DNA of 20,317 nt from Spirochaetota bacterium. GTDB lineage: Bacteria; Spirochaetota; UBA4802; UBA5368. The position numbers and the translations under genes were made by a program. The notes beneath the pieces are model-generated. The model had not been told where the DNA came from. It saw only the letters and a program-made list of their open reading frames with translations, and did no database searches. The stretch spans positions 1 through 20,317 of the forward strand of contig JAGODA010000013.1 in the NCBI GenBank assembly GCA_017998475.1, in the 5' to 3' direction. Below, piece by piece: positions 5,768 to 14,820 of this stretch (within the stretch, counting starts at the first letter, position 1; every line of letters begins with the position of its first letter).

Positions 5768-7927
5768 GTGCTATATTTCAAGATAGTCTTCTGCGCATTC
5801 GGCATCATTACCGCGCTGTATGTCTTTTTCAACAACATCATCCGGCGTTTCGGCTTCGGGGTTAACCGCCTTTTCGCCGCCATCGCGCTGGCGACCGGAT
5901 TAATGAACGCGACACTGCTCTACCAGCTGCTCTATCCGCAATCACCCGATCTTCTTTCAGCCTCGCGCGCCTATTTCGTGATGGTTTCGATCATAAACCA
6001 GCTCTTCTTCCATTACACTCAGATATTCCCCCGATGGGAAAAGCGCTCGCCCGGATGGTTCATTTTTATCTCGGCGCTGCCCGGAACGGCCCTGATCCCG
6101 TTCGTGTTATCATGGGACGGTATAATAGCGGGCGCGCGTTTCGACGGCATCGTGCGATACGAATTCGGGGAGTACTTCTGGGTGTATCTTGCGGTCTTCG
6201 CCTTCAACATACTCGGAACCTTTTTCACCAACCAGTACAAGACGCGCGTTCTCCAGAACGACTCGTTCCGCATACAGCTCTTCTACCGGAGCATAGGCGA
6301 CCACGTCGGAGCGCTTTTGATCGTCATCACCTTTGTGGTCATGCTGTATTTCCTGGACATGCAGGAACACCACATGATGGGAATACCGCTGGCGTCCATC
6401 ATCCTTCTCATTATCAACAATTACGCGATTTCCGACGACCGCCTGATCGACTTCAAGAAGTTCTACTCAAGGGCGGCGTACTGGGTGGTCGTGTTTTTCA
6501 TGCTCGCTTTTCCCGCCATGCTGGTTCTGTACTATGGGACCGAACTCACCGTGGGCGGCCAGAAGATCCCCATCGCCGGGTTTACGATAATTCTCTTCAT
6601 CTACTTCTTCGTTTCGTTCAGATTCGTCGCGCCCCGGCTCGCGATGCTCTTCCGCAGAAGGTACCTCGGTTTCGAGCGCAACGTGGACGAATTCTTCCAG
6701 GGCATCACGACTCTTTCCGACCTGAAGGAGCAGGCCGGTTTCTGGGACAGCTTTTTCAATAACACGATAGACGCGCTTGGCCCGCGCTTCGGAATAGGCA
6801 CCGCCTCGCTTTACCTGTACCGCGAGGACGATCGCGCATACCGGTTCAATTACGGTTTTGGCGAGGGGATAGATATCCGCTCCATTGAGGAAAACCACGA
6901 TCTCGCGGCCTGCCTGAAAAGCTTCCAGGGTCTGCTGGAACAGTCGATGCTTTTCACCGACTATAGCCTCGGGAACTACAGGGACAGGCTGCTCCCGTTC
7001 TACCGTGAACACAGCATCCGCGTGGCCCTGCCGTTCTTCAACCACGAAAGGCGGCTTATCGCCATCCTTCTCCTGGGCGAACTGGCAAACGGCAGGCCAT
7101 ATCCCGTCGACCTTATCTCCGCGCTCGATCTCTATCGTATCCACTTCGAGGTGACGCTGGCCAACTCGATCTATCTTGACGAGATCAAGGCAACGCAGGT
7201 CTCAGAACACGATCGAATGCTCGTCGGTAACGTCAAGAAAAAGATCATCCCGCGCAAGATGAAACAGATCGAGGGGATACGCATCAGCTCCTTCTACCTC
7301 AATAATTCCGAATACGGCGGGGATTATTTCGATTCGGTGATCGTTCGCCCCGACCGACTCGGGATATTCATCGCGGACACCGCCGATGCCGGAGTGGATT
7401 CGATCGTTCTCGCGCTGGAGCTTTTCACCGTCCTGCACACTCAGCCGGCGACATACGAAAGCCCCGAAAAACTCCTGAATATAATGAACTGGGTGATCGC
7501 CTCTTCGCGCTTTTCAGATCATTACACCCCGGCATTCTATGCCATTTACTCCGCCGCGACACGGACCCTGTCGTATTCCAATGCCGCGATGAGGCCTCTC
7601 ATACTGTACGACGCCGCGCGCGAATCCTTCACCGATCTCGATACGAAGGGAATTCCCGTCGGGATCGACAAGAATTTCACCTACGAATCGCGCACCGTTC
7701 CCATCATGCCGGGGAGCATCGGCATACTTCACTCCGACGGGCTTGAATCGGCCCTCAACACCTCGGGGGCGGCCTACACCACCGGCAGGGTGAAGGACAT
7801 CATACGTCTCAATCGCAACGACACCCCCGCCATGCTCGTACGCAAGATTTATGACGATTTCAGGAATTTTACCAAAGGGAGCGTTCTCGCCACCGATGTC
7901 AGCCTGATCATCTTCCGTTGTGATTGA
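5768..7927 (+). CDS. Membrane-anchored SpoIIE/PP2C-type serine phosphatase with GAF-like region
   Basis: The product is 719 residues from GTG 5768. Residues 1-290 hold about nine hydrophobic segments, forming a multi-spanning membrane sensor. A GAF-like region follows (about 320-470), then a short helical linker and a C-terminal SpoIIE/PP2C domain. The phosphatase motifs are YGGDYFD at about 516, IADTADAG at about 535 (the family's GDVSGKG is altered), YSNAAMRPLIL, GIPVGID, HSDGLESA at about 655 and ATDVSLIIF near the end. The metal-binding aspartates appear kept, so activity is likely. Such proteins dephosphorylate anti-anti-sigma or other switch proteins; no partner is in view. An earlier GTG at 5690 would add 26 residues but has no ribosome binding site and overlaps a promoter. 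The stop is 19 bases before the DHH gene. Confidence 0.87.
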   Translation: MLYFKIVFCAFGIITALYVFFNNIIRRFGFGVNRLFAAIALATGLMNATLLYQLLYPQSPDLLSASRAYFVMVSIINQLFFHYTQIFPRWEKRSPGWFIFISALPGTALIPFVLSWDGIIAGARFDGIVRYEFGEYFWVYLAVFAFNILGTFFTNQYKTRVLQNDSFRIQLFYRSIGDHVGALLIVITFVVMLYFLDMQEHHMMGIPLASIILLIINNYAISDDRLIDFKKFYSRAAYWVVVFFMLAFPAMLVLYYGTELTVGGQKIPIAGFTIILFIYFFVSFRFVAPRLAMLFRRRYLGFERNVDEFFQGITTLSDLKEQAGFWDSFFNNTIDALGPRFGIGTASLYLYREDDRAYRFNYGFGEGIDIRSIEENHDLAACLKSFQGLLEQSMLFTDYSLGNYRDRLLPFYREHSIRVALPFFNHERRLIAILLLGELANGRPYPVDLISALDLYRIHFEVTLANSIYLDEIKATQVSEHDRMLVGNVKKKIIPRKMKQIEGIRISSFYLNNSEYGGDYFDSVIVRPDRLGIFIADTADAGVDSIVLALELFTVLHTQPATYESPEKLLNIMNWVIASSRFSDHYTPAFYAIYSAATRTLSYSNAAMRPLILYDAARESFTDLDTKGIPVGIDKNFTYESRTVPIMPGSIGILHSDGLESALNTSGAAYTTGRVKDIIRLNRNDTPAMLVRKIYDDFRNFTKGSVLATDVSLIIFRCD

Positions 7928-7946
7928 GTGAAGGCCCGCGCACGCC

Positions 7947-9041
7947 ATGAATCCACGGGAAACATCAAAGCGCCTTGTTGAAGCCCTCTCCCGGTACGGG
8001 AACATTCTCATTCTCATCAAGGGTTCGCCCGACCCCGATGTGATCGCGTCGTCTTTCGCCCTCAAGGCCGTCTGCGATCATTTGAAAATCAGATCATCGA
8101 TGGTCGCGCTCTCCGAAATATCGCATCCTCAGAACAGGGCGATCGTGAAAACTCTCGACATCCCCCTTGTAATAGAGAAGGCCCCGCCGTCACCGCACGG
8201 CTTCGACGCGTACGCGGTGCTCGACTTCCAGTCCGCTTACACCAGGGGACTCTCGGAGAAGCTGCCGTGCGCGGTCCATATCGATCACCACGCCGAGACG
8301 GACGATGACGCGAACGCCGACTTCCGGCTGGTCTCCGACAGGGCCGGCGCGGCGAGCACCTATATGGCGCTCATCCTCCGCGAGCTCGACCTTCCGCCCC
8401 CCGGTCCCGTGCGCATGGCCGTTTCAACGGCGCTTATGCTCGGTATCCAGACCGACACGGACAACCTGCGCCACGCGACAAGGCTCGATTACGAGGCGCT
8501 CCAGTACCTGAGCGGGAAGGCGGACGAACGGATCATCCAGAAGGTATACAGTGTTCCGCTTTCGGAGGACGCGCTGAGGATGATCGGCGCCGCGATGTCC
8601 GATCACGAGCTCTACCGCGACTGGTTTCTTGCCGGCCTTTCTTTCATCGCCGAAACGCAGAGGGACAGTATCGCGATTGTGGCGGACTTTCTTCTGGAGA
8701 GCGGGGTGGCCGAAACCGTAGTCGTGTTCGCTATAATCGAGAAGAAACGACAGGGAGGGCTGTCACTCGATGTCTCGTTCCGAACCTCGAATCCCGATCT
8801 CGACCTGAACGCGCTTATAAAGAGCATAACCCCCGATGGCGGGGGGCGGGCGTACAAGGGCGCCTATCAGGTAAGCCTGGACTACTTCGCCGCCTTCCCC
8901 GACAGGGAAGCGCTGTGGACAATTGTCCGCGTCACGACGATCGAGAGGCTGAAGGCGGCCCGCGATAATGTCCGATTCACCGAGATCAGGGGCTTTTACC
9001 GCCGCATTCGCGGCAGAATCGAGAACCTGTTCGGAGGCTAG
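7947..9041 (+). CDS. DHH/DHHA1-family phosphoesterase (NrnA-like)
   Basis: This 364-residue protein has the DHH layout. Motif I is KGSPDPDVIASSFAL (residues about 25-39), motif II VLDFQS, motif III HIDHHAET (about 111-118) and motif IV LGIQTDTDN (about 165-173). A DHHA1 domain follows, ending with a glycine motif. Family members hydrolyse short RNAs, pAp or cyclic dinucleotide products. Two deviations show: the usual His before PDxD is absent (LIKGSPDPD), and the DHHA1 GGGHxxAAG reads GGGRAYKGA. Activity or specificity may therefore differ. The start is ATG with a weak GAAGG 12 bases upstream. It follows the SpoIIE-like gene by 19 bases, so it is probably co-transcribed. Its stop codon shares CTAG with the convergent giant gene. 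Confidence 0.88.
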   Translation: MNPRETSKRLVEALSRYGNILILIKGSPDPDVIASSFALKAVCDHLKIRSSMVALSEISHPQNRAIVKTLDIPLVIEKAPPSPHGFDAYAVLDFQSAYTRGLSEKLPCAVHIDHHAETDDDANADFRLVSDRAGAASTYMALILRELDLPPPGPVRMAVSTALMLGIQTDTDNLRHATRLDYEALQYLSGKADERIIQKVYSVPLSEDALRMIGAAMSDHELYRDWFLAGLSFIAETQRDSIAIVADFLLESGVAETVVVFAIIEKKRQGGLSLDVSFRTSNPDLDLNALIKSITPDGGGRAYKGAYQVSLDYFAAFPDREALWTIVRVTTIERLKAARDNVRFTEIRGFYRRIRGRIENLFGG

Positions 9042-12000
9042 AACACCAGCGTAAAGTTGAGCCCGAACTGGTACGACAGTATTTCGCGGGCCACTCCCTC
9101 CGTTTCCCTGTTCCGATAGCGCTCGAGCGCCCACCTGGCCGTCAACCCTCCCTGAACGTTCCTGTGAAGATCGAGCGTCAGCCTGGCCGTAACGAGATGC
9201 TGATCGTATGGCTCCGGTGAGACCGTACGCGTATAGTCGTAACGGTTGAGCAGAAGAGAGTACTCGATGCTGAATATGGGGAACGCCACCAGCTTATACA
9301 TGCTCGAGAATGCGTTGTACAGCCAGGTAACATCGGTCTCATACAGCGCGGAAAAATTGTACCCGATATCGACCTCTTTGAACGGCGGAGATATCGCCAT
9401 GTTGGCGAAATAGACGTCGTCTCTTGAACTCCTCTCGGAATCTTCGTACGCTATGTATTCTTCTCGCGTCCTGTGCCGGTAATCGATTCCGGCGCGCAGG
9501 CCCAGGCTGGAGCGCTCCCGCTTGAATGTCACGCCCGCTTTTGGAGTATGGACGTTTTCCTCGATATTGTACGTTATGAGCATGTTGCGGCCGTAATCGT
9601 ACCCGATGAAAAAAGTCGCCGCGTGATAGGGGATGCCGGGAACATTGGGCCTGAAAAAGCCGAATGAGAATATCCGCATAAGGTCGAAATTTATATTCGT
9701 GTTCGCGCTGAGCGTTACCACCTGCTGCGGTACGCCCTCGACAGCCTTCCTTTCGCTCACCTGACTCAGATTGCACCCGCCGGTGAGTATCACCTTTTCA
9801 AGATCCATGGTTGTATTCAGCGAGTAACTGTCGACAAGCTTCAGGCTGTTCGTGTAATTGTCTGCCTCGTCCCCGCCGGGAAACACGATTTTGCGGTTGA
9901 GCCGGTCGTAGGCGAAATCCCGTCCGTTCGCATAATTCCCGCGACCCATGAAAAAATGCCACGGTGGATACTTCACCATGTCGAATCCGGCTCCCGCAAG
10001 CCCGCCGAACGCTCTGTTGATACCGTATTCCTCGCGGAACGCGCCGGTACCCTCTCCCTCGTAGGGGATCGCCGTCTCCTGGAGAAGGAGTGAGCGAGTA
10101 TACGTGAAACTGCAGCCCTTGATGAACGAAAGCGCGGGAATGCCGTTGAAATCCACCGGCATGGAGAATCCGTTGGATACGTAACCGCGCGCGTCCTTGG
10201 AGCGCGCGAACGGGCCGGAGAGGATTCGCTCCGCCTCCTGGTAATCCCTGAATCTGTTCTCGAAATACTGGAATTCGGCCCTGACCGACGGCGCGAATAT
10301 CCACAGCTTTCGCAAACCGGCGCTGATCGTTGTCTTGTTGTTTCTTTCTATGAACTTGTAATCGCCGCTGTATACGAACGGCAGATGGTAGTCGCCGCGC
10401 ACGTCCCCGAGGACCTCGGTGTCGCTCAGCCCGGATTTTCCCGTCAGTTCGACTATCTCATGCGAACCGGTCTGCAGTGCCGGCCGCAGGAAAAACCTTC
10501 CCGACTGGTAGTCCAGAACCAGCTCGGTAGTGCCCTTCTGCCTCTTTTCACTCTCATGGAGCGGCAGGTACGACTCGAGCGTGGGAGCGTCAAGGCCTTC
10601 GGCCTTCCTGGAAACCGTTTCCTTTTTGAACGACATGTCCATCTGCAGGCTGGTGGACAGCTTCCCGCCGAAAAAATCCGCGATATCGTCCCTTACCAGG
10701 AGCGCAGGGCTGTGAGCCCTCGTCTTAACGAGATTCTGCACCCGGTATGTATCCGTGCCGACCGTTATATCCGCGCCCCTTTCGTTTTCGTACGCGTCGT
10801 TTTTGTATGCAAGCCTGATCTTCGGCGCCGACGAGGCCGTCGGCGCGTAATCCGACTCAACGTAGATACTTCGCCGTTCCGCGCTTCCTCGTTTGTTCTC
10901 GGCAACCCCGGTGTTGAAGGAATCGGTTTCGGATTTCTCCTGGCTCATGTCAAAACGGAGGCGCCATTCCGGGAGTATGTTCACCGAGGTGAAGAGCTGG
11001 CGGTATTTTTCCATCAAGTCCGCGGCCGTCTTCCCCACCGTGCTGAACTGAGAGCCGTGCCCTTTCTCGATATACTTGATGTAAAGATCGGAAATAACCG
11101 GAACCCCGGATTTGGTGCGGAAGAGCGGCCGTTTCCCCCGGATCTCCACCTCGTACCAGTGCGCGCTGTCCGAGAGCGTGTCTGGATCGCTCGCGTACAT
11201 ATCGTTCACCCACAGCTTTCCCGTGCCGGAGCTCACCACTATGACCTCCATATAGGAGACACGCTTCAGATCGGGATTGCCCTCCGACAGGGTTTTATTG
11301 ATACCTCCCGCCCCGTCCCGCAGGTTGAATACAAGCTCCCGCCATATCCCGGTGACATCGTTCGCACATGTATATTCATAGTAATCGTTCTCGCTTGACC
11401 CAATCCTGACGCGGAGCGTGTCGGCGGGGTTCGAGGACCGCGCGTTGATCCACATGTTGAATTTTTTATAGAACCTCAGGTCCATCTGCTTCGAGAACCT
11501 GCGCGTAACCGAACCGTTCCCCGCCAGGTTATACTCGATCTGCAGCGCGGTTTCAATTTCGGACCGCAGTTCCCTGTCGCTCCGGTCCCCGTGCAGAGAC
11601 TGATAGATGTCGCTTCGCAGGAAGGCGAACGCGTTCTGTCTGTATTCGGGATCGTTCTGGGTATCGACCATGGTGATTTTGAAACGACCCGGGTCCTCGT
11701 CGGCCACGCCGCCGATCTTCACGTTCCTCCAGCGGGACGAGACGAATTTAAGGCTGTCGATGTATATCTTCCCTGTGGACGGGACAGCCGACCGCACGAA
11801 AAGGCGTACGGCCTCCACCTGCTTGAGCACCTCGAGCTGCTCCGCCGTGACGGTGTTCCGCGAGAGATACACCCGCACCATCTGCCAGTCGCTGTTGCCG
11901 GCCGCCACCGAGACCGGTCCCCCCTGCGTCGCGGCGCCCGGCAGCCTCACGTAGCTCTCGTAGCGGTCGAGCGCGCCGTTGCCGTTGATGTCCTCGGTAT

Positions 12001-14734
12001 TCAATACGCCGTCGCCCAGAGTGGATCCGCCGAGCTGCGGTCCCGTACCTATCCATGTGTCGTATCCGCCGGCCGGGTTGAACTGGTATCCCCGGTCCTC
12101 CTGAATACCGGCCGAGGGATCGAAATCGAGAAATCCGTTATGGTTGAGGTCTTCGGTATCGAGAAGGCCGTCTCCATCGGAATCCTCATCGACCTTCCCA
12201 AGATCGATGTACAGATCGGCCGGGGCGGTAAGCGCCTCTCCACGATACCAGATCTCCACGTACTGGAGGCCGGAAAAATCCACCGCCTCCGACGAGAGAC
12301 GCCGGGTCACAACCGGCGCATGGGTCTCGGCGCCCGCGAATTCGAATTCCATCACCAGCGATCGCTGCGTATCCAGATCGCGCACGGAGTTTTCTATGTG
12401 CCCGGTTGCGACGTTATAAGGACCGGGTTTTTTCTCATAGGGTATGCTGTACGGCGTGAAGCCCGTTCCCTTGAGGGAGCCCGCGCTCGACGGATCGCGA
12501 TAATATTTGTAGTACAGCCGTCCGCGCCTGTTCTGCGCCAGCGAGTCGGGCATGGAAGAGAGGATCCAGTCCCTGTCGGAAAGGGAAACGCCGGTGATCT
12601 CCTCTGACGACTCCATGTCATCTATAAGGCCCTTGCCGAAGGTATTGATGTTTTTGTAGCTTCGCGCGTACTCCGCGTAGGCTTTCAGATCGAACGGCGC
12701 CGAATTGACGGAGACCCCGGGCACGGCGTTCAGCATATCCTTTATTCTTCCCTCGGAGAGGGCGAGCGTCGCGTCTCCCTCGAACACCATGGTCTGCGAG
12801 GGCTCGCTCCCGACCGCGGGTATGACCTCCCCGCCCGCCGAGCGCGTGTACAGGAAGGTCCCGCCAAGGCTCAGATCCCGGTTCAGCCTGTAATCTGCCC
12901 TGAGCCCCCCGATGAACGACTGTGACTCGGCGGTAAACGGCAGGTACTCGTACTTCACCTCGATGTTCGTTTCCGAACCTATGAGCGGATTATTGGGATT
13001 GGAAAAGATCAGGTAGCCCGAGGTATGGTCGATCATATAGAGCGAGCGCGCGATCTCGCGACCGTCGACCTTTATACGCACGCTATTCGGAATGATGTTG
13101 AAGTGCTTGAGCTGGAAACTCCTGGCCTCACGGTAATAATCGATCCGCATGCTGTACACCGACCGGTCGGCCGCCAGGGCCGACTGGTTTTCGGCATACA
13201 CGAGGGACTCGATCGCATCCGGAGGGTCCGCCAGGACCTGTTTGAAAGGCTCTCTCAAATGGAAGCTCACCGTGCCCTTCGAGTAGTCGATTGTGTACTT
13301 GCCCAGCTTTGCCGTTTCCGCCCTGGTGAGAAGCTGATTATTTCCGAAAAACTGCAACTTGAAGTTTTCCTGAAGCACCTGTCTCTGTCCGAGGTAGTAG
13401 ACCGATCGGATCTCGTAGACGTCGAGGTTGCGCTTTCCGTCATTGTTTCTGTCGTCGCCGATCTCCTCCCGGATGGAATATCCGTATTTTACGAACACGA
13501 GTATCTTCCCCGCGAACTGACCGCCGGGGTGTTTCGGGTCGCCCGGAACGAGTGCCGCCGGGTCGGAGGTGCCGGTCCCGCCGCCGATCGTATAGACGGC
13601 GAAAACCCGGGAGTTATGCGGTATCGACCTCAGGAAACTTATCGTTCCCGTGCTGAAATTGATGGTGTAATCGGAGCCCGAGACCATCCGTGTATAATAG
13701 CCGCCGTCAATCGAAAGCTGGATGGCGTTCAGGTTGTTCAGCGCGTTCTGGTCGTCCAGGTAAAGGTCGAACCCCGACGGGTCAATGTTGACCGGATACG
13801 GAAGATAGGACTGGGGATCGCCCGGCGGCTGCGAGGTCATGGCGACCGTCGCGAACGGATCGGCCGGGGGCGTGGTCAGGCCGTCGTAGCGGCGGTACGG
13901 CTCGAGCTGAAAATTCGTTTTTCGAACGTACTGGTATTCTTTGAGCGCAATGTTCCCCGCGGCGGAATTTCCGCGAAAGTATTCCACTTCCGTCTCGCCG
14001 CGCGTGACGCTCCCGAAGGCCTTCACCTGAAGATTGCCCCTGCGCAGGCTGACATCCATCCCCATCCCCTTCGCGTCGGTATCGTCGTACACCGCGTATT
14101 TCGAATTGTTCATCTTGATGTCGATCTGGCCGGCGTTTATCTCGCGAATAACCTCCTCGTCGCGAACGGCCCGGTACTGCATGCGGTAGATGTTGTCGGG
14201 TTTGTTGCTGTCGTGGTCGACATATATCGAGAAACGCTGGCCTATGCGCCCTTCCACGTGAAGCTGCGTCTCGTGCTCCGGGCTGTAACCGCTCGTGATT
14301 ACCCGCGAAACCGGACGGTCGCGGTCGAACTGTTTGTAACGGGAACTCGTAAACCGTGACTTCCCGTAGTTGAGATTGATCTTGGAGGATCCATATGAGT
14401 TGATATCGACCTCGTCGCGCTCCTCTATGCGGAATTCCTCGTACCGGCCGTCCTCCGTTAAAAGCCGGTATCGCGGCGCGATGATATATTTTTCCCAGTC
14501 GCCTTTGCGATAGACCAGCGGTTCCGATTCCGTCTCCCCGACTCCGCCGGATGGCTCGACAGGCTCAACATATACTCTCGGCGCCTCCGTCTTCTCATGA
14601 GACTCGATGTATCGTTGAAGGGATTCCCGGAAACCCGTATTCTGATCGTATTCCTGGGAGAGAGCGGCGGTGATTATATAGAGGGAGGCCCCCGCAGCGA
14701 CAACCTTGTAAAAGAGAGAGAGCCGCGGGAACAT
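9038..14734 (-). CDS. SprA/Sov-like giant outer-membrane protein (type IX-like translocon)
   Basis: The protein is 1898 residues. Residues about 1-26 form a signal-type segment (FYKVVAAGASLYIITAALS). Several stretches match the pattern I know from SprA/Sov, the very large beta-barrel translocon of the type IX system. Near 160-250 there is EGRIGQRFSIYVDHDSN, EEVIREINAGQIDI, then a MGMDVSLRRGNLQVKAFGS strand pair. Near 700 is GKGLIDDMESSEE followed by WILSSMPDSL (SprA: YIDDFEGS, WxLASTP). At about 825-850 is YVEIWYRG with LYIDLGKVDED (SprA: EIWVMDP, YFNLGNISED), and at about 905 NTEDINGNGALD, then a WRNV end of domain. Two clusters of Asp-rich calcium-type loops lie at about 845-910. The C-terminal half is rich in alternating beta strands and ends in Phe (GLNFTLVF). 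It is shorter than the usual 2300-2500 residues. It follows the M23 gene by 86 bases. Confidence 0.82.
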   Translation of the reverse strand: MFPRLSLFYKVVAAGASLYIITAALSQEYDQNTGFRESLQRYIESHEKTEAPRVYVEPVEPSGGVGETESEPLVYRKGDWEKYIIAPRYRLLTEDGRYEEFRIEERDEVDINSYGSSKINLNYGKSRFTSSRYKQFDRDRPVSRVITSGYSPEHETQLHVEGRIGQRFSIYVDHDSNKPDNIYRMQYRAVRDEEVIREINAGQIDIKMNNSKYAVYDDTDAKGMGMDVSLRRGNLQVKAFGSVTRGETEVEYFRGNSAAGNIALKEYQYVRKTNFQLEPYRRYDGLTTPPADPFATVAMTSQPPGDPQSYLPYPVNIDPSGFDLYLDDQNALNNLNAIQLSIDGGYYTRMVSGSDYTINFSTGTISFLRSIPHNSRVFAVYTIGGGTGTSDPAALVPGDPKHPGGQFAGKILVFVKYGYSIREEIGDDRNNDGKRNLDVYEIRSVYYLGQRQVLQENFKLQFFGNNQLLTRAETAKLGKYTIDYSKGTVSFHLREPFKQVLADPPDAIESLVYAENQSALAADRSVYSMRIDYYREARSFQLKHFNIIPNSVRIKVDGREIARSLYMIDHTSGYLIFSNPNNPLIGSETNIEVKYEYLPFTAESQSFIGGLRADYRLNRDLSLGGTFLYTRSAGGEVIPAVGSEPSQTMVFEGDATLALSEGRIKDMLNAVPGVSVNSAPFDLKAYAEYARSYKNINTFGKGLIDDMESSEEITGVSLSDRDWILSSMPDSLAQNRRGRLYYKYYRDPSSAGSLKGTGFTPYSIPYEKKPGPYNVATGHIENSVRDLDTQRSLVMEFEFAGAETHAPVVTRRLSSEAVDFSGLQYVEIWYRGEALTAPADLYIDLGKVDEDSDGDGLLDTEDLNHNGFLDFDPSAGIQEDRGYQFNPAGGYDTWIGTGPQLGGSTLGDGVLNTEDINGNGALDRYESYVRLPGAATQGGPVSVAAGNSDWQMVRVYLSRNTVTAEQLEVLKQVEAVRLFVRSAVPSTGKIYIDSLKFVSSRWRNVKIGGVADEDPGRFKITMVDTQNDPEYRQNAFAFLRSDIYQSLHGDRSDRELRSEIETALQIEYNLAGNGSVTRRFSKQMDLRFYKKFNMWINARSSNPADTLRVRIGSSENDYYEYTCANDVTGIWRELVFNLRDGAGGINKTLSEGNPDLKRVSYMEVIVVSSGTGKLWVNDMYASDPDTLSDSAHWYEVEIRGKRPLFRTKSGVPVISDLYIKYIEKGHGSQFSTVGKTAADLMEKYRQLFTSVNILPEWRLRFDMSQEKSETDSFNTGVAENKRGSAERRSIYVESDYAPTASSAPKIRLAYKNDAYENERGADITVGTDTYRVQNLVKTRAHSPALLVRDDIADFFGGKLSTSLQMDMSFKKETVSRKAEGLDAPTLESYLPLHESEKRQKGTTELVLDYQSGRFFLRPALQTGSHEIVELTGKSGLSDTEVLGDVRGDYHLPFVYSGDYKFIERNNKTTISAGLRKLWIFAPSVRAEFQYFENRFRDYQEAERILSGPFARSKDARGYVSNGFSMPVDFNGIPALSFIKGCSFTYTRSLLLQETAIPYEGEGTGAFREEYGINRAFGGLAGAGFDMVKYPPWHFFMGRGNYANGRDFAYDRLNRKIVFPGGDEADNYTNSLKLVDSYSLNTTMDLEKVILTGGCNLSQVSERKAVEGVPQQVVTLSANTNINFDLMRIFSFGFFRPNVPGIPYHAATFFIGYDYGRNMLITYNIEENVHTPKAGVTFKRERSSLGLRAGIDYRHRTREEYIAYEDSERSSRDDVYFANMAISPPFKEVDIGYNFSALYETDVTWLYNAFSSMYKLVAFPIFSIEYSLLLNRYDYTRTVSPEPYDQHLVTARLTLDLHRNVQGGLTARWALERYRNRETEGVAREILSYQFGLNFTLVF

Positions 14735-14786
14735 GGGCGTGGTTCCGGTATATCACCAGTATTTTTCGGTATGCCTTCTCCACGCC

Positions 14787-14807
14787 TGCCGGTACGAGCC
14801 GCCGGCA
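14787..14807 (-). other. Inverted repeat between the M23 and SprA-like genes
   Basis: TGCCGG (14787-14792) and CCGGCA (14802-14807) can pair around a 9-base loop within the 86-base spacer. No T-run follows, so it is not an intrinsic terminator. It might set relative mRNA levels of the two genes. No strong promoter or ribosome binding site for the giant gene was found here. Confidence 0.35.
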
Positions 14808-14820
14808 CGCGCCCGTGGCA

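Noticed and set aside
10385..12607. Two further plus-strand open frames (337 and 338 codons) opposite the SprA-like gene
   Set aside because: Their composition is rich in Arg/His/Val, as in antisense shadows, and no motif is visible. The sense gene accounts for the openness.
13025..14359. Long plus-strand open frame (444 codons) opposite the SprA-like gene
   Set aside because: It lies wholly antisense to a gene with clear family signatures, lacks a recognisable domain or ribosome binding site, and is explained by high GC and codon bias on the other strand.
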